64,000 nt of DNA from Maratus speciosus (GCA_963932465.1 OZ010793.1:370218595-370282594); one strand, 5' to 3'. Positions 10,658 through 23,312 are shown, counted from the stretch's first letter. Notes: generated by a model from the letters alone, not told the origin. Numbers and translations: made by a program.

Positions 10658-12354
10658 TACAGCGCCTAGAAGATACAGTGTGGAAAACGGCTACAAAATC
10701 GTGCTAAAAACTTGAATCCCATAAATGTACAACGATGCTGAATAACAAGATGTCGATCGTAGCGCCATCGTAGTGATTTAAAAACGATAGTCATTCTAAA
10801 AGAGACTCTTTAACCTATTTCACGTCATTCCTTAACTAAATTAGCTTATAACAGACCAAAATATCTTATATTTATAGTTTCCGATATTTAACATTCTATA
10901 ATTTTTGAAAACACAGTGTTTATATTGAAAAGAGTTACGAGATGGCGCTCGTATCAGCATATTGCTGCTGAGCATTGTTGGAGATTTATGGGATACAAGT
11001 TTTTAGCACTTTTTAAAGCACTAGGGGGCTCGGCCCCCTACGAGCTACGCTCGCCAACCCCCGTCCAGACACCGCAGACTCTAAATGCACGCTAATTTGA
11101 TCGGCTTTAAAAAGATTTCGAAAGATTGAATTATAATTTAAAAAACAATGGCGATCTCCCTATAAACGAATTTCTATTCATTTCTCTTTGATTGGAGAAT
11201 TTTAACGCCAAATCCGCTGCGGTACTACTTGATTATCCTGTCGACCAATTTCGCCAAATTATATAAATCGCCAAACCACTCGCCAAATTATACAAATTGA
11301 TATAATTTTTATTTTAAATAACGAAAGAACAAATAAATTCGTACAACATTAATAAAAACACAAATAAAACGTCGAAATAAAAATAACTTGATGACGTATA
11401 CACGTGTAACAACATTTCAAAATAAGCTAATATAAAAGGAATTAAGTAAAGAGAGTCTTTGTCTCCTGGTATTTTTTAACAAAGCGAAAAGAAAGTTCTT
11501 TTAAATGAGACATTTTAAATTAATTCTCAAAATATCAAATAAATGTCTAGCGCAATTTCTAAATTTAAACTTTTTTGCAATATTATTTTGTGTTCATTTT
11601 ATGTAATAACTATAATGTGACGTAAATATGACGTAATTTCTCCTAAGACTTCTAACGCATGTTAATGAATTTATTATTTTACAATATCCTTTCTCTTTTA
11701 AAATTCACGTGTATACTTTTTATGACGTAATTTTTAATAAGTTCCTGCTTTTTATACGTAATTATTTAATTCTAATTTGAAAGCTTTTTTCCTGTTTATA
11801 ATAGTCACGTGTAAATAAATTTTTAATTTGAAGAAAACATTATTGCTTGCGCTTTTTATACAGTTGGCAACAGTTTAAATTAGTACAATTTTCTGAAATC
11901 TGTAAAAAATATCTCTAGAAATGCTGAAAATTTGAATTTAAAATAGAAATAAAACCTGAAAAAATGAGTCAAAATAAAAAAATTAATGCAATCTGCACTC
12001 CGGCAAATTCTAACGCATAAAATGATCTAAAAATGATTACACTGCCATGTATAGTTTTTGCTGCTATAAAACTTTTTTAGTGGAACGATTTTGTCCAACT
12101 TTAGCATTAAATAACTCTTAAAATAATTCTTTGATTTGAAAACTGTCTGCATCAGCGTGTTTATCAAACATTTCTGTATAAAACCACCGATTTTCATATT
12201 TTTGTATGCATTATTTTTGTTAATATTAAAGAAGAAAGGCCTCCGGTCACAAAAAAATCAAAACCGGCGGCGGTGACAGCGGTAGTTACTTTTTTTTAGA
12301 ATAGAGAGATTATAGGAATAGCCGTTTTCCACACTGTATCTTCTAGGCGCTGTA
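10658..12354. mobile_element. Inverted-repeat MITE with 8-bp duplication, split by a Helitron
   Basis: Perfect 36-bp terminal inverted repeats (10658-10693, 12319-12354) are flanked by the identical 8-mer CCTCAAAC (10650-10657 and 12355-12362). A second inverted block follows: GTGCTAAAAACTTG at 10711-10724 is matched by CAAGTTTTTAGCAC near 10996-11009. Without the Helitron at 11021-12309 the element is about 408 bp. The 8-bp duplication fits hAT, P, Merlin or Mutator-type transposition; the superfamily is open. No coding. Confidence 0.93.
11021..12309 (-). mobile_element. Non-autonomous Helitron (Helitron 1)
   Basis: Minus orientation. The 5' end at 12309 reads TCTCTCTATTCT, preceded by the host A. 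The 3' end at 11021 reads CTAG followed by host T, and just before it a perfect hairpin AGGGGGC-CGA-GCCCCCT occupies 11023-11039. TC start, 3' hairpin, CTRR end and A/T target are the Helitron signatures. 1,289 bp. No Rep/helicase coding is visible. It has carried along a truncated copy of the 280-bp MITE (about 11221-11405, compare 13891-14170). Confidence 0.92.
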
Positions 12355-13492
12355 CCTCAAACATAGGGTAACTCTAGGATAGATGGCCAAAGTTTTTAAA
12401 GATTGAAATAAAAATTCTTAGATTGCAATATACAAGAATTATTTATGCATATTTAAAATTCTTATACATATACTCATGAAATTTTATGCAAAAAATAATT
12501 AAATATTGAAAACAAAAAGTGTTAAACAAAATTGAAATTAAAATGGCAAATGGCCATCTCTCCTTAAAGCCGAGGAGAGGTGGCCATCCAATACAAGAAA
12601 GAAAAAGTTAATTTAAATAGCAAAAAAAATAACACATTTCATATAGTTCATGATGAAAAAAATGTAGCAATTTGCTAAGATGCATTTATAGGATGGAAAA
12701 GAGTGAATAAAACTCGAATAAACAAAATTTGAAATATAATTTCAATATTTCACTTTTCGTAAAATCTTACCACATGTTTGGCAAAGGTCTTGATAATTTG
12801 TACACGTTTCATGGAACCACGTCAGGTACCTTATGCATTGTATCCAGACATTCTTTTTGGAAAGTGATATTATATTGTTTTGCACGACCAACACAGTGAT
12901 CCTAATCCAATTCTATTTACTCGGAATCTATAAAATCTGATAATTAAATGTATTTCGTTTTTTTTTTCTTGCGTTAATTGTAGGTTTATTACGTTAATTT
13001 AGCTTATTTATTAACTTTATCAGCTTCTGTTATGAAAATTTCCGACGTTTTTCAGTATTATCTGAAACAAATAAATCGTTAGGTCTTATAATAATAATAA
13101 TAATAATATTAAAATGTTTATATTAATTAAAATTTAAATAATTATATCAATTAATCAACCCTATATATATAAAATCCTAATGAAACGAATTTATGAAACG
13201 AATATATGAAACGCCTGAAATGTAACGATTCTTTGAATCGACTGATTAAACAACTGATTATGTTTCAGAATGATTTCTCCTAAAAAAGGGAAAACTTTGC
13301 GATGAAATTAACACCAAAAATCAATATTGATCCGCAGATTTCAAAACTGGTATTAGAATTTTTAAATTCGAATTAGTTTTCGAAATATTAATTTTTTTCT
13401 AATTTTATATACATTTTTCTAATGATGGCAACTCAAATTTTAATCAAACAGATATTTTTTTTTCAGATTTTAGAAAAGGTTACTATTTTAAA

Positions 13493-14937
13493 CTAATTTG
13501 GCGAGAAGTCTGGCCTCCTTTAAATGTATGCTAAGAAATGTATCATGTTACTTTTATTCATAATTCAATTTGTATTTCATTATCATTTTATTTAATACAA
13601 GCAGAAACATTTAAAATAAATGGCTTTCACTTCTTTATTTTTTTTAAACGAAATGAAAAGAAAAATATTAGGCACAGATCTCATATACGCACCGGGGTAC
13701 CTAATTGGCGCCAAAATGGCATTATTTTGGTTGACATGGTCACCCGGCTATTGTTATTTATTTAATAATAAGTGTTTATTTACTTTATTTCCTTTTTTTA
13801 AATTACATAAATTGTTTTGTTCTATAGTTTATTATTTTTTTGTTATTCTCCTTTAAAAATAAAAAATAATAGAAAATAATTAAAAAATACGGTATTACTT
13901 AGTTATTCCATTGACCCATTTCGCCAAATTATATAAATCGCCAAATTATACAAATTGACATAATTTTTATTTTAAATAACGAAAGAACAAAGAAAATAGT
14001 ATAACATTAATAAATATACAAATAAAACGTCGAAATAAAAATCACTTGATGACATAAAGACGTGTAACTTGCTTAAAGTCAAGTGAATGTGACATTTATC
14101 AACCATTATTGGCATTTAATCTTATAGTTTGGTGATAGATTTTTGGTCGACGGGATAACTAAGTAGTACCAAAAATACATATGTAACTGGTATTCGAAAA
14201 CGAGGATTTCGCCAAGTTTTCGTAAAAAAAATCACGCCAAACCGGGTGCGTATATGACATCTGGCCAAATATTAAATGATGTAATAAACGATGACATTTA
14301 ATTCCAACTTCAAAGCAATGTTATAATTTACCACTCGAAAAATAAAAAAAAAATGCTAACTGGCGAGTTGAAAAATAGTTATTGGCGAGATTTGCACCCG
14401 GCTAGCATAACAGTACCAAGAATTCTTTGCGACAATGCTTTTATGTAGTATTATTCGAAAAAAGAAATTGATTTTTTTAAATCAAAATGGAAAACTTTCG
14501 GCACAGATGCCACATACGGTCCCATATTGGCGCTATTTTTTTCTGACGCCAATGTCATATACGCAACGGGTACTTAACTGGCTCCATAGTATCGTTATTT
14601 TGCTTGATTTGATAAGCCGGATGTTGTTGTGTATGCCGTTGATCTTTTCCCCAAATTAGCGTCGGAAAAAAATCGCGCCAATATGGGGCCGTATATGATA
14701 TCTGGGCCAAACTTTCATGTGAAAAGCGAAGGGATCAGAGCGTATTTATTTATGGCAGTTACATGACGTGGACTATTATAATATAGATGAAATGATGGCG
14801 ATAGAATAATATTTGGTGACTTATCACCTGTACCTGGCTAATATTAAAGTACCAAAATGGCACCAGGAATATAAAAAGCGAAGTGGTTCGCCCGGAACTC
14901 TTGATGATAGTCACATGACTTAGGCTATTGTTATAGA
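13493..14937 (-). mobile_element. Helitron A, with smaller elements inside
   Basis: Minus orientation. The 5' end at 14937 reads TCTATAACAATAGCCTAAGT and is collinear with the 5' end of the clean Helitron at 43161-43680. The 3' side at 13493-13560 (TTAAATGTATGCTAAG..) also matches that copy (43161-43250); the terminal CTAG is mutated here. The interior holds several CATATACG modules in both orientations (about 13683, 14251, 14550, 14690) and the 280-bp MITE at 13891-14170. Confidence 0.75.
13891..14170. mobile_element. 280-bp MITE with 8-bp target duplication
   Basis: Flanked by the identical 8-mer AAAAATAC (13883-13890, 14171-14178). Terminal inverted repeats: GGTATTACTTAGTTATTCC on the left versus GGTACTACTTAGTTATCCC read inward from 14170. 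The left two-thirds reappears inside Helitron 1 at about 11221-11405 in the same orientation. No coding. A hAT-like origin is possible from the duplication length. Confidence 0.9.
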
Positions 14938-15536
14938 AATTGCTTTAAAATACCGGGAAACAAAGACTCTGTACACTTAATTCCTTTTATTTTTAGCTTA
15001 TTTTCAAACGTTTAACTGATCCTCTTTAATCAAACACGAAAACAACCATTGGATGTCTTAACAGCAACTGATTCGGCCTTAAATTTTTGAAATAAAAGGA
15101 AATTGAATGGAAACCCGTTTACATGGAGATCTGTACAGCTTTTTTCAGTATAATTCAATCTTCTATAATATTTTATAAACCGATCAGATTAGCGTGTTTT
15201 TAGATTCTGCGGTGTCTGAATGGGGGTTGGCTAGCGTAGCTTGCAGGGGGCAGAGCTTCCTAGTATATTTATAAATGTAAACGTTATATATTTATTTTAA
15301 ATTTAGTTATATTTAGTTAAAATCATCACTCCGTATAATTTTGAAATATTGATTAAAGGTGGCCATCTCTCCTGAAATTGAAGGACTGATGGTCGCCCAA
15401 TTTAAAGCATCAATAGCCATTGTATCTCTTTATTTTAGTCTTTGAAGTAAAGATGAGATTATATAAGTGCCTCAAAAGCCCATATAGTAAAAAATATATA
15501 TAACGTACGTACTGCAAAACATTCAGATACCCAAGT

Positions 15537-15572
<36 letters not shown>

Positions 15573-15749
15573 CAGCCACCTAATTAAATAAACATTAAAA
15601 TTACACTTACTTTTTATAATCGAAAAACACAACTGCACGTCGCAATAAATAAACTCGTTGAACTGTTTCATACGAACAAAGTTTATGTTGCAATCTATGA
15701 TCAAGTTTTGGAGATATTTAGACTGGCCATCTCTCCTAGAGTTACCCTA

Positions 15750-16272
15750 TATCACTGTATTTCATGCAATGAAAGATAGAAGAGGATGGGAGTTACACTA
15801 AATTATGCAATATTTTTGAACAATGAACATTTGAATTATCAAAATATTATTATGCAAAGATATTAACTCAAAATTTATTGTTAAAAGAGCATGCAATAAA
15901 ATTATAATTGATGATATGAAATTTGTTTCTATTTTATATTTTACGGTGGATTTTATTGGTCGACTCACATGGATTTTCGTGCTTTTAACATAAAAAAAAA
16001 AAAAAAATATTTCATGCTATGATGAGATATGGGTAGGATGAGTATTACACTAAATTATGCAATATTAATGATCAATGAAAATTTGAATTATCAAATTATT
16101 ATTATGCAAAGATTCTATAACTCTATAAGATTCTATAACCCAAAATTTATTGTTAAAAGAGCATGCAATAAAATTATGATTGATGATATGCAATTTGTTT
16201 ATATTTTACGGTGGATTTTATAGGTCGACTCTGATGGATTTTCGTGTTTTTAACATCTCAAAAAAAAAAATA

Positions 16273-16316
<44 letters not shown>

Positions 16317-16640
16317 TTGTATATCACAATATTTCATGCAATGAAAGATATACAGTAGGGCGAGTATTGAACTAAATTACGTAATATGAACAATGGAAAT
16401 TTGAATTATCAAATTACTATTATATAAAAAATGGTCTCAAAATTTATTGTTAAAAAAGCATACAATAAAATTATGATTAATCGTATGCTATTTGTTTCTA
16501 TTTTAGATTTTATTAGCCAATTGTGATGGATTTGTGTGTTTCGATCATCTCAATATAAAAATAAAACAGTATCGCTGTATTTCATGCAATGAAAGATAGA
16601 ATATGACGAGTATTGTACTAAATTAAACTTAATATTAAGA
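15750..16640. repeat. ~265-bp tandem array, right part
   Basis: Three further units with anchors (TTTTAT[TA][GA]G.C.A.T..GATGG-type) at about 15951, 16213 and 16503, plus a partial. Units share TTTCATGCAATGAAAGATA and AAAATTTATTGTTAAAA. The larger third spacing is explained by an internal (TA)n tract at 16270-16316. Continuation of the array at 10186-10657. Confidence 0.88.
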
Positions 16641-18318
16641 TGATTTGATTAGTAATAGAAACTAAAATGTATAAAAAATAAAATTAACCTATCATTTAAT
16701 ATCTATCAATTACAATTGAAAGCGAAATTTAACATTAACCTCTTCCCTTTTTTTTAGTTTTCAAAATTTTAAGGAAACACAAGAAAACTATCGAAAATTC
16801 TCTAAACTTTTTGAAAGTGTTTGAACTTAGGTATCAATTTCAAGTTTATTATCTAAGTAATAAAATGTGAAACGTTAAATATTTTTGAGAAAATATTTTG
16901 TGGATATAAGTTTTATCACTGTAGCACGAAACAAATATAATATGTATTTGAACTTTGTATTGTAACCGCGTGGACTTTTTGCTGGTGTAAATTTTCCCAG
17001 CCTTTGAGGTTAAACACTTCAGATAAGTACTTTTAAAAGTAAGAAAATTTACACGGTTTTGAAAATCAAAGTCTTAGGGCTTAGGCTCAAGCAAATTGCG
17101 ATAAAGTTTTATTTAATTCGAATCGGTTGACAGTTTAACTTTTCAGATATAAGCAATCACACTTATGAGTATTTATATGAATAATGAACTATAATATAAC
17201 AATTTCGAATTTTAATCTAAGAAAATATTTTATGATCCTGCGATTCCTATTTTTATACATTTGCATTCATGACTTGAAATATACTCACAGGTGAATTTAT
17301 AAAGGTATACTCAGGACTACTGACTATAGACTGACTGCAAGACTATAGGATTAAATTCAATAAAGAATAATATTTTCCGTAAAAAGATCGAATTTAATTC
17401 AATTTAAATATTTTCCTTTTTTCTGAAAATAATTTAAAACAATTACGCATAATAAGCATATTTATAAATACTGCCGTCTCAATACAAGAGATAAAGACAG
17501 TGCCGTTTTGTTCCTAACTTGATAAAATAATTTCTTGGCTTTTGTACAAAAGTTTGAGGAGCAAAGTAAAATACAGTGGCTTCATTATCCTCCTGAATAA
17601 TCAGATTTCGTCTCCATTAAAAGGATGGTATTGAGTTTTTGCCATAACTTATACGAAATTATTATTATATATATATATATTAATTCTCCCTTTCCTCAAT
17701 TATTATTGTTATTATTATTTTTTTACCTTACTTATATATCTCTTAAGAACGTATAAATTGTTTAATTGATGGATTGATGAGATCCTATAGCGGTAACCTT
17801 TTGAACACTAGTATTTATAAACGATATCTTCTTTGTGGTTTTTCGTCGTAAATCTAAAAATTTAACGCGAAAATCATTATTTCGAAATAATGATATCAAA
17901 ATTACCGACCAGGTGGATACTTGCGTTTATACCAGTTTTAAAATTTTCATCCGTTTTTTTCCATTTTTCAGTGCCAAAAATGGATTGAAAAAAATATATC
18001 CTTAACAAATGTTGTAAACTTTCGTGTTCATTTTTAAGATATGTGATATATATATATACAACAATTATATAATTACAAATCATCGTCGATTTCCAATACT
18101 AAAATTAAATTAATAAATTTAGCTACAATTCATAACGCTGACATCATACAAAATAAAGATGAAACCTGTAACTAGTAATACAGAATCAAGCTCAATTCCC
18201 CTAATTCACTAGCACATTGCAAACGATAAATCCACATAAAACATATGGAAAACCACCAAATTTTGATAAAATATCCTATTAAAGACAAAAGATACAATTA
18301 TCCAGCTAAATAATGTTG
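16641..18318. other. Non-coding AT-rich stretch
   Basis: Nothing recognisable beyond short (TA)n runs near 17669 and 18047. Open frames are short and AT-driven. Confidence 0.6.
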
Positions 18319-18414
18319 CACTAGATTAATATCAACACAATTATTCCAATTGGTAAACAAAGCATATTAGATGTAAATTTCCAACTGGGCAAAAAATGTC
18401 CGGACCAGGATTCG
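18319..18414. repeat. Direct repeat 1 next to tRNA-like sequence
   Basis: A 95-bp block (CACTAGATTAATATCAACAC... to ...GGACCAGGATTCGA) repeated almost exactly at 18598-18693, 279 bp downstream. It covers the 3' trailer and T-arm of the tRNA-like sequence at 18398-18473. Confidence 0.95.
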
Positions 18415-18473
18415 AACCCGGGACCTCCCTGGCTGAAGCCGCCAGTGCTCTGCCATCTGAGCTATCCCAGGAC
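18398..18473 (-). tRNA. tRNA-like sequence (tRNA-derived SINE head or tRNA pseudogene)
   Basis: 76 nt on the minus strand. The acceptor strands GTCCTGG and TCCGGAC can pair over 7 bp with two wobbles. A-box TAGCTCAGATGG, D-stem GCTC/GAGC, anticodon stem CTGGC/GCCAG around a 7-nt loop GGCTTCA, and T-arm CCGGG-TTCGAAT-CCTGG. B-box GGTTCGAATCC is consensus and a run of six T follows within a few bases (Pol III terminator). Against a functional tRNA: four rather than two bases before the D-stem, and G instead of U at position 33. A nominal CUU anticodon would be Lys, but I do not trust that. Most likely a SINE head. Confidence 0.65.
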
Positions 18474-18597
18474 GATTCTGGTCGAACTTTTTCACCCAGC
18501 TAACCTTGTGATTACAGCATCAGGTCTGAAACTTGGTTCAGCTCAACAGAATAAATCTCAGGTAATGGAACTCCAGAAATCGCTGGATACGAAATTA

Positions 18598-18784
18598 CAC
18601 TAGATTAATATCAACACAATTATTCCAATTGGTAAACAAAGCATATTAGATGTAAATTTCCAACTGGGCGAAAAATGTCCGGACCAGGATTCGATAGCTC
18701 AGATGGCAGAGCACTGGCGGCTTCAGCCAGGGGGGTCCAGGGTTCGAATCCTGGTCCGGACATTTTTCGCCCAGTTGGAAATTT
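18598..18784. repeat. Fold-back of the tRNA-derived repeat
   Basis: A second copy of the direct repeat (18598-18693) runs straight into a plus-strand tRNA-like body (18693-18761: A-box, anticodon arm and T-arm but no 5' acceptor strand) and then its inverse trailer. The arms at 18654-18694 and 18743-18784 are inverted repeats of about 41 bp around a loop of about 48 bp. Reading the minus strand gives the spurious peptide PDQDSNPGPPW, an artefact of tRNA-derived repeats, so I do not call a gene. Confidence 0.88.
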
Positions 18785-18828
18785 ACAAATAATGTTGAAC
18801 CAGAAAAAGCCGTATCATAAACATACAA

Positions 18829-21800
18829 TAGATCAAAGTGATGAATGAAGCCGGAAGCTTATATAGTTATTTCACTTTTTCAAGGGAACATAAAATACAT
18901 ATATAAGCAAAAAACATAGTCGATTTCTGTAATGGAATCCAGCAATAAGCAAAAATTGAATTCCGTTATGTACCGTATCAACTATACACCAGTAATTATA
19001 AAACCACATATAAAATAAATTGAATTTAAATGAATTTTTAATCAATGTAATATCCGCAACAATGAACAACATTAAAAAAATAAACAAATTAAATCAAAGA
19101 CATACCCAGCGAGAGAACAGCCATGACATATTGACCATGACACAAACATTTAACGGATTTTGGCATAGCAAAAAATCCCGCCCTAATAACTTACACAGTT
19201 AAAAGCGTATCCTCACGGTTGCCGCAGGAAATATTCACATTCTTAAAATATAACAATTATAATTAACATATAGTCCATATAATAATTATTATTACATGCT
19301 ATTATAATGATCCTGGAATAAATTAATACTAAAAGTACATTAAGAAGTATTTGTTTAAAATTAAACAACTAATAATTAAGAGACAATATCTAATATAATA
19401 GCCCATGGCAACATTATTATATTAGAACAAAATAAATAATTATTTAATGCTTCTATCTAGCGGTACTACATGAAATTAAAATTAAGATTGTCTATATATG
19501 AATAAATTCTCGTCTAAAATCAGAAGTTATATTGTTTAGTGCTGCCATCTATTGTAGATTACCGAATATAACATATATACATATTGAAAAAAATATATAT
19601 ATATAGTAATTTTTTTAATGGTCATATTCTAAAATAGTCTAAATTTGTCTTTCACGCACCTTTTCTTATTCATTTCTAACTAGTACGATTTCAGAATCTC
19701 TTAAGTGGAACATTAAATTGTGATGCACAGAAATCCTGGGTCTTTGTGTTGAAGAAACAGTGCAAAGAAAAAGATGCCAATCGTGCTATAATTAATATTA
19801 CCATAAACATTCAACATTTTGTTTTTCTCTTCCTCCAACCATCTTTTTTACAAAATGTTGACATTAAGCAATGAAATGCCATAAAATTTTTAAATATATT
19901 GGTAGACTTGAAAATAAATTTATTTTAATCGTTAAAAAATATATATATATAGTTCACGATGAAATAATAGATATTTTCGTATTTTCTGCCATCGCATATT
20001 TTTTTTCTAATATAGCCTGTTGCTGAAATGATTTCTGTTGGATAAGTTTCAGATCTGCTTTATTCTTCATATAATCATGTATATCTGCATAACTAATAAA
20101 ATATTTTATGCATTTTAAATATATTTGTAAGTTAAAAAAAAAACTTTTCTTAGTCAAAGTAAAAAAGTATCTGTTGAAGGAATGATTTTTGTTAAACGTT
20201 AAATTGATGTTACCCGAAAAAATCTGATAATAACAATTAAATACATGAACAAAAGAAACTGAATCTGATTTTGGAAATGAATTTTAGTTGTATTATGTGA
20301 AAGAAATCATAATTAAAAAAAATAATATTAATGTACATTAAAATTAAAGTAGAACGCATCCTACTGTTTCCAAAGAGTGCATTTCATCCTTTAAATTATA
20401 ACAACATTCTAATTTTTAAAATGTCAATAATCCCAAGAATTAAAAAAGTTAACTTTAAAAGCAGTCTACTACATATTAATTTCCATGATAAACTGCATAA
20501 ATAAATTTTATCAAACAGTTTATCGTATCGGAAACAATTAATCAATAGTTCCATCGTTAAAGTTTATTGGAATTTGCAATTTATTAAGCAATATTTATTT
20601 ATATCGCAGCAATATTGGTAGTGCATTTTTAATGACATAACTGTTTCATTTTCGTATATTAAGTTAAAAGAACAATCTTAACTTTTCATATTAAGTAGAA
20701 GTTAGTAATTTTTCACGATAAAATCTTGAAATTAGGAACCCAGTGTTCATAGGTCGCTCATTAATTGCACAAAGTGATGAATTTATAAACTTCTTTAAAT
20801 CACAAAGACCAAACTTTTTTTGTTATCTTCTATTCGTTTTTTTTTTTTTTTTTTTTTTTACAAATTTAGATTCTTTTTAAGTAAATTAAGAAAAGCTAAC
20901 TACCATTCAACCTATTTATGATTCGAGTGTATTTCGTGATATAAATGCGATTTTTAATAATTTCTTTCTTGCCTGATAGTATGTATTTTCTGAATGGCCA
21001 CGAATAAATTTCTTTATTATTTATTTTGTGTGTTCACGTAATGGTTTACCTTTCTTAAAAAAATACAGTATTTCAGAGTTATAACCGATGTATTATTTTT
21101 ATAGAAAATTCAATAATTTTTATAAAATAATTTCATGAACTGTTTTTTCAGAATATTATTAAAATTAGTTGCATCAGGAATCTTTAAATACCAAGTTACT
21201 GATATACTACATTTTATGTTTAAAAAATATACAAGAGATTAACTTTTTAAAAAGAAAAAAATCATGAATGTTTTTGTTCTATAGTTATTTATCCAAAATA
21301 TCCTTCTATTTTTTTTTTTCAAAATCAAATTAGGTAAGTATTTTAAATTTAAAATTTAAAAATGAATTGGATTACAGTTCAAATATCTTAACAAACCATC
21401 ACAACGTTATACATCTCTTATATTTAGTTTTGTTATTATTTCTATGGCATATGGAGAATTACTGTTTATATACCATGACAAATCTACAATTGATCTGCAA
21501 ACAATTGTGTCTTTGCTTTTCCTTTACTATTTTCAAATATATATGTACTATTTCTCTTGACAACGTTTTTCATAATATAAGGTTCCATTTCTGTATTGCA
21601 TTGATCTTTCCTGCTGTTTTAAGGTTTTTATGATAAAGTGCATTTAGCACTATTGGATTTAAATTATTTTTTAATGCATTCTAGTACTTGATTAATTTTT
21701 CTTGTGTCGAGCTTTTCTTGTAATTTAAGAAGCATGTTATTTATTATATATATATATTTATATATAAATCAAACTTTTTGTAATAATAAACCATTTTAAC

Positions 21801-22770
21801 AAATGAAAAATTGACCATATAAATGAAATCCTTTATGATACCATATAAATGGATCGTCGAAAATGCTATAAATCAAAGTGGAATAATTGAAAATATATTA
21901 TGAAAAATAATAAAAGGAATGTAAGAAACATGAATAAAAATTAAAACTTATATTGCGAAAATCTCGTCAGGGGCATTATTTCGCATTATAAGAAAAAAAA
22001 GACAGTTGATTTCTGATCGAGAAATAGCAAACTGAGCTTTCAAGGCTAATTCTCAAAATGCCCAATCAACTGTAACCAGAAGATTAAGAAATAAACAAAA
22101 CATATAAATCGGAAATCAAAGAAACCATGAATGTGAACACCTGAAATTCTTTTTTAAAAACATAAAAAATTAGATTAATATTACCAACAAAATCTGAGAA
22201 AATCTTTATTTCCCCATCAAACCCCAGTAAAACTTTATAACTGAATATTACTCACTATCACGTGTAAGTAGGATAATATAACGGTTAGCAGTTAAATTTG
22301 ACTATTTTAATATTAAAAGAAAAGAAAAGAATTGTTGGTGGTCAGTAATGTTTAATTAATGGTTATATATTTACTATATATATTTATATTTTAGTGCAAT
22401 AAAAACAAATAAAATCGATAAAAATAAAAAAGAATATACATAGATATATAATACAACTTGTTAAAAATAAAATAGCTGTTAAATCCCCGATTCACGACAC
22501 TAAAAAAATTAACCAATTATTAGAAATCTTCAGAAATATATCATGCATGGATTATTTGAAATGACGTGTAGTAAAATTTGAATCTGAAATATCCATAATA
22601 ATAAGTCAGAATCAAAGCATCAAACTGAAAGATTTAAGGATTATTTTTAACACTAAAACTCAACTTAGAACTCAACTAATTCATATTAAAATTGTGATGT
22701 GAAAATAGAAAAAGGAAGAGCAACAGAAATAACGACGCTTAATACGGATATTTTTATTAATTTTATCTAT
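18829..22770. other. Long non-coding AT-rich stretch
   Basis: No transposon or gene supported. A short perfect stem TCTAATATAATA/TATTATATTAGA lies at about 19388-19426, a T-run at about 20840-20860, and small (TA)n tracts near 19598, 19940 and 21746. The largest open frames (60-88 codons) are AT-rich with random-looking composition. Confidence 0.55.
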
Positions 22771-22775
22771 CTTTT

Positions 22776-23130
22776 AAGCAACAGAATGCTTGTACTTTTA
22801 ACCAGTCGAAAATGGATGCTGCACTTTAAAAATACACGTTATCAAAGCACGAAGCTCATATAAATTTTGGTTCTTTAGTATGATTTAGAATGATTGACGG
22901 ATAAAATCGTTAACAGCTAATTGATTTATAATACTACTGTCAAATTTTATCTCTAGTTTAAGCAACAGAATGCTTGTACTTTGAACCAGTCAAAAATGGA
23001 TGCTGTATTTTAAGAATACACATTATCAAAGCACAAAGCTCATAGAAATTTTAGTTATTTAATATGATTTAGAATGATTGACGGTTAAAATCGTTAACAG
23101 CTGATTGATTAATAACACTGTCAAAACTAG
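22776..23130. repeat. 184-bp tandem duplication
   Basis: Two copies starting at 22776 and 22960 (AAGCAACAGAATGCTTGTAC), diverged by scattered substitutions, so not recent. Each copy includes GATTTAGAATGATTGACGG and ATCGTTAACAGCT. No coding. Confidence 0.9.
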
Positions 23131-23312
23131 ATGTTGGGGGATTCATAAAAGAAAAATTTAAAAAGAAAAATGTTTTTAATAACAAAAATACAAAAGTGTT
23201 TAAAAATATTTCATAATCAAAAACAAATATAATATCTGTACTAGGATATTTCTAAAACTTATAAAAATTCAAAATGGATACGTGATAATTCTTACTAAAT
23301 ATGAATGTACTC

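Larger units (their letters stand above)
13159..15263 (+). mobile_element. Helitron B, split by Helitron A
   Basis: The 3' end at 15263 shows TGGGGGTTGGCTAGCGTAGC, then a decayed G-rich hairpin and CTAG before T. This 3' part (about 14946-15263) is collinear with the 3' part of Helitron 1 (11021-11470 inverted). A probable 5' end is CTATATATATAAAATCC at about 13160. Helitron A occupies 13493-14937, leaving about 660 bp of B. The 5' end is less certain than the 3' end. Confidence 0.65.
12366..15747. mobile_element. 3.4-kb inverted-repeat element hosting nested Helitrons
   Basis: Terminal inverted repeats GGGTAACTCTAGGA[TG]AGATGGCC (12366 on, and inward from 15747), flanked by TA. The motif GGCCATCTCTCCT or its inverse recurs subterminally near 12553, 12585 and 15361, suggesting multiple transposase sites. 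The interior is taken up by Helitrons at 13159-15263 and smaller elements. No transposase remnant recognised. It and the MITE at 10658 inserted a few bases apart in the same tandem repeat. Confidence 0.8.

Noticed and set aside
18646..18828. Minus-strand 60-codon frame containing DQDSNPGPPW
   Set aside because: It is the reverse reading of a tRNA-derived repeat, a known source of spurious proteins.
22000..22110. Plus-strand reading ISDREIAN...STVTRRLR resembling a transposase helix-turn-helix
   Set aside because: Only about 30 codons with a stop inside, no terminal repeats and no catalytic blocks nearby; too weak to annotate.
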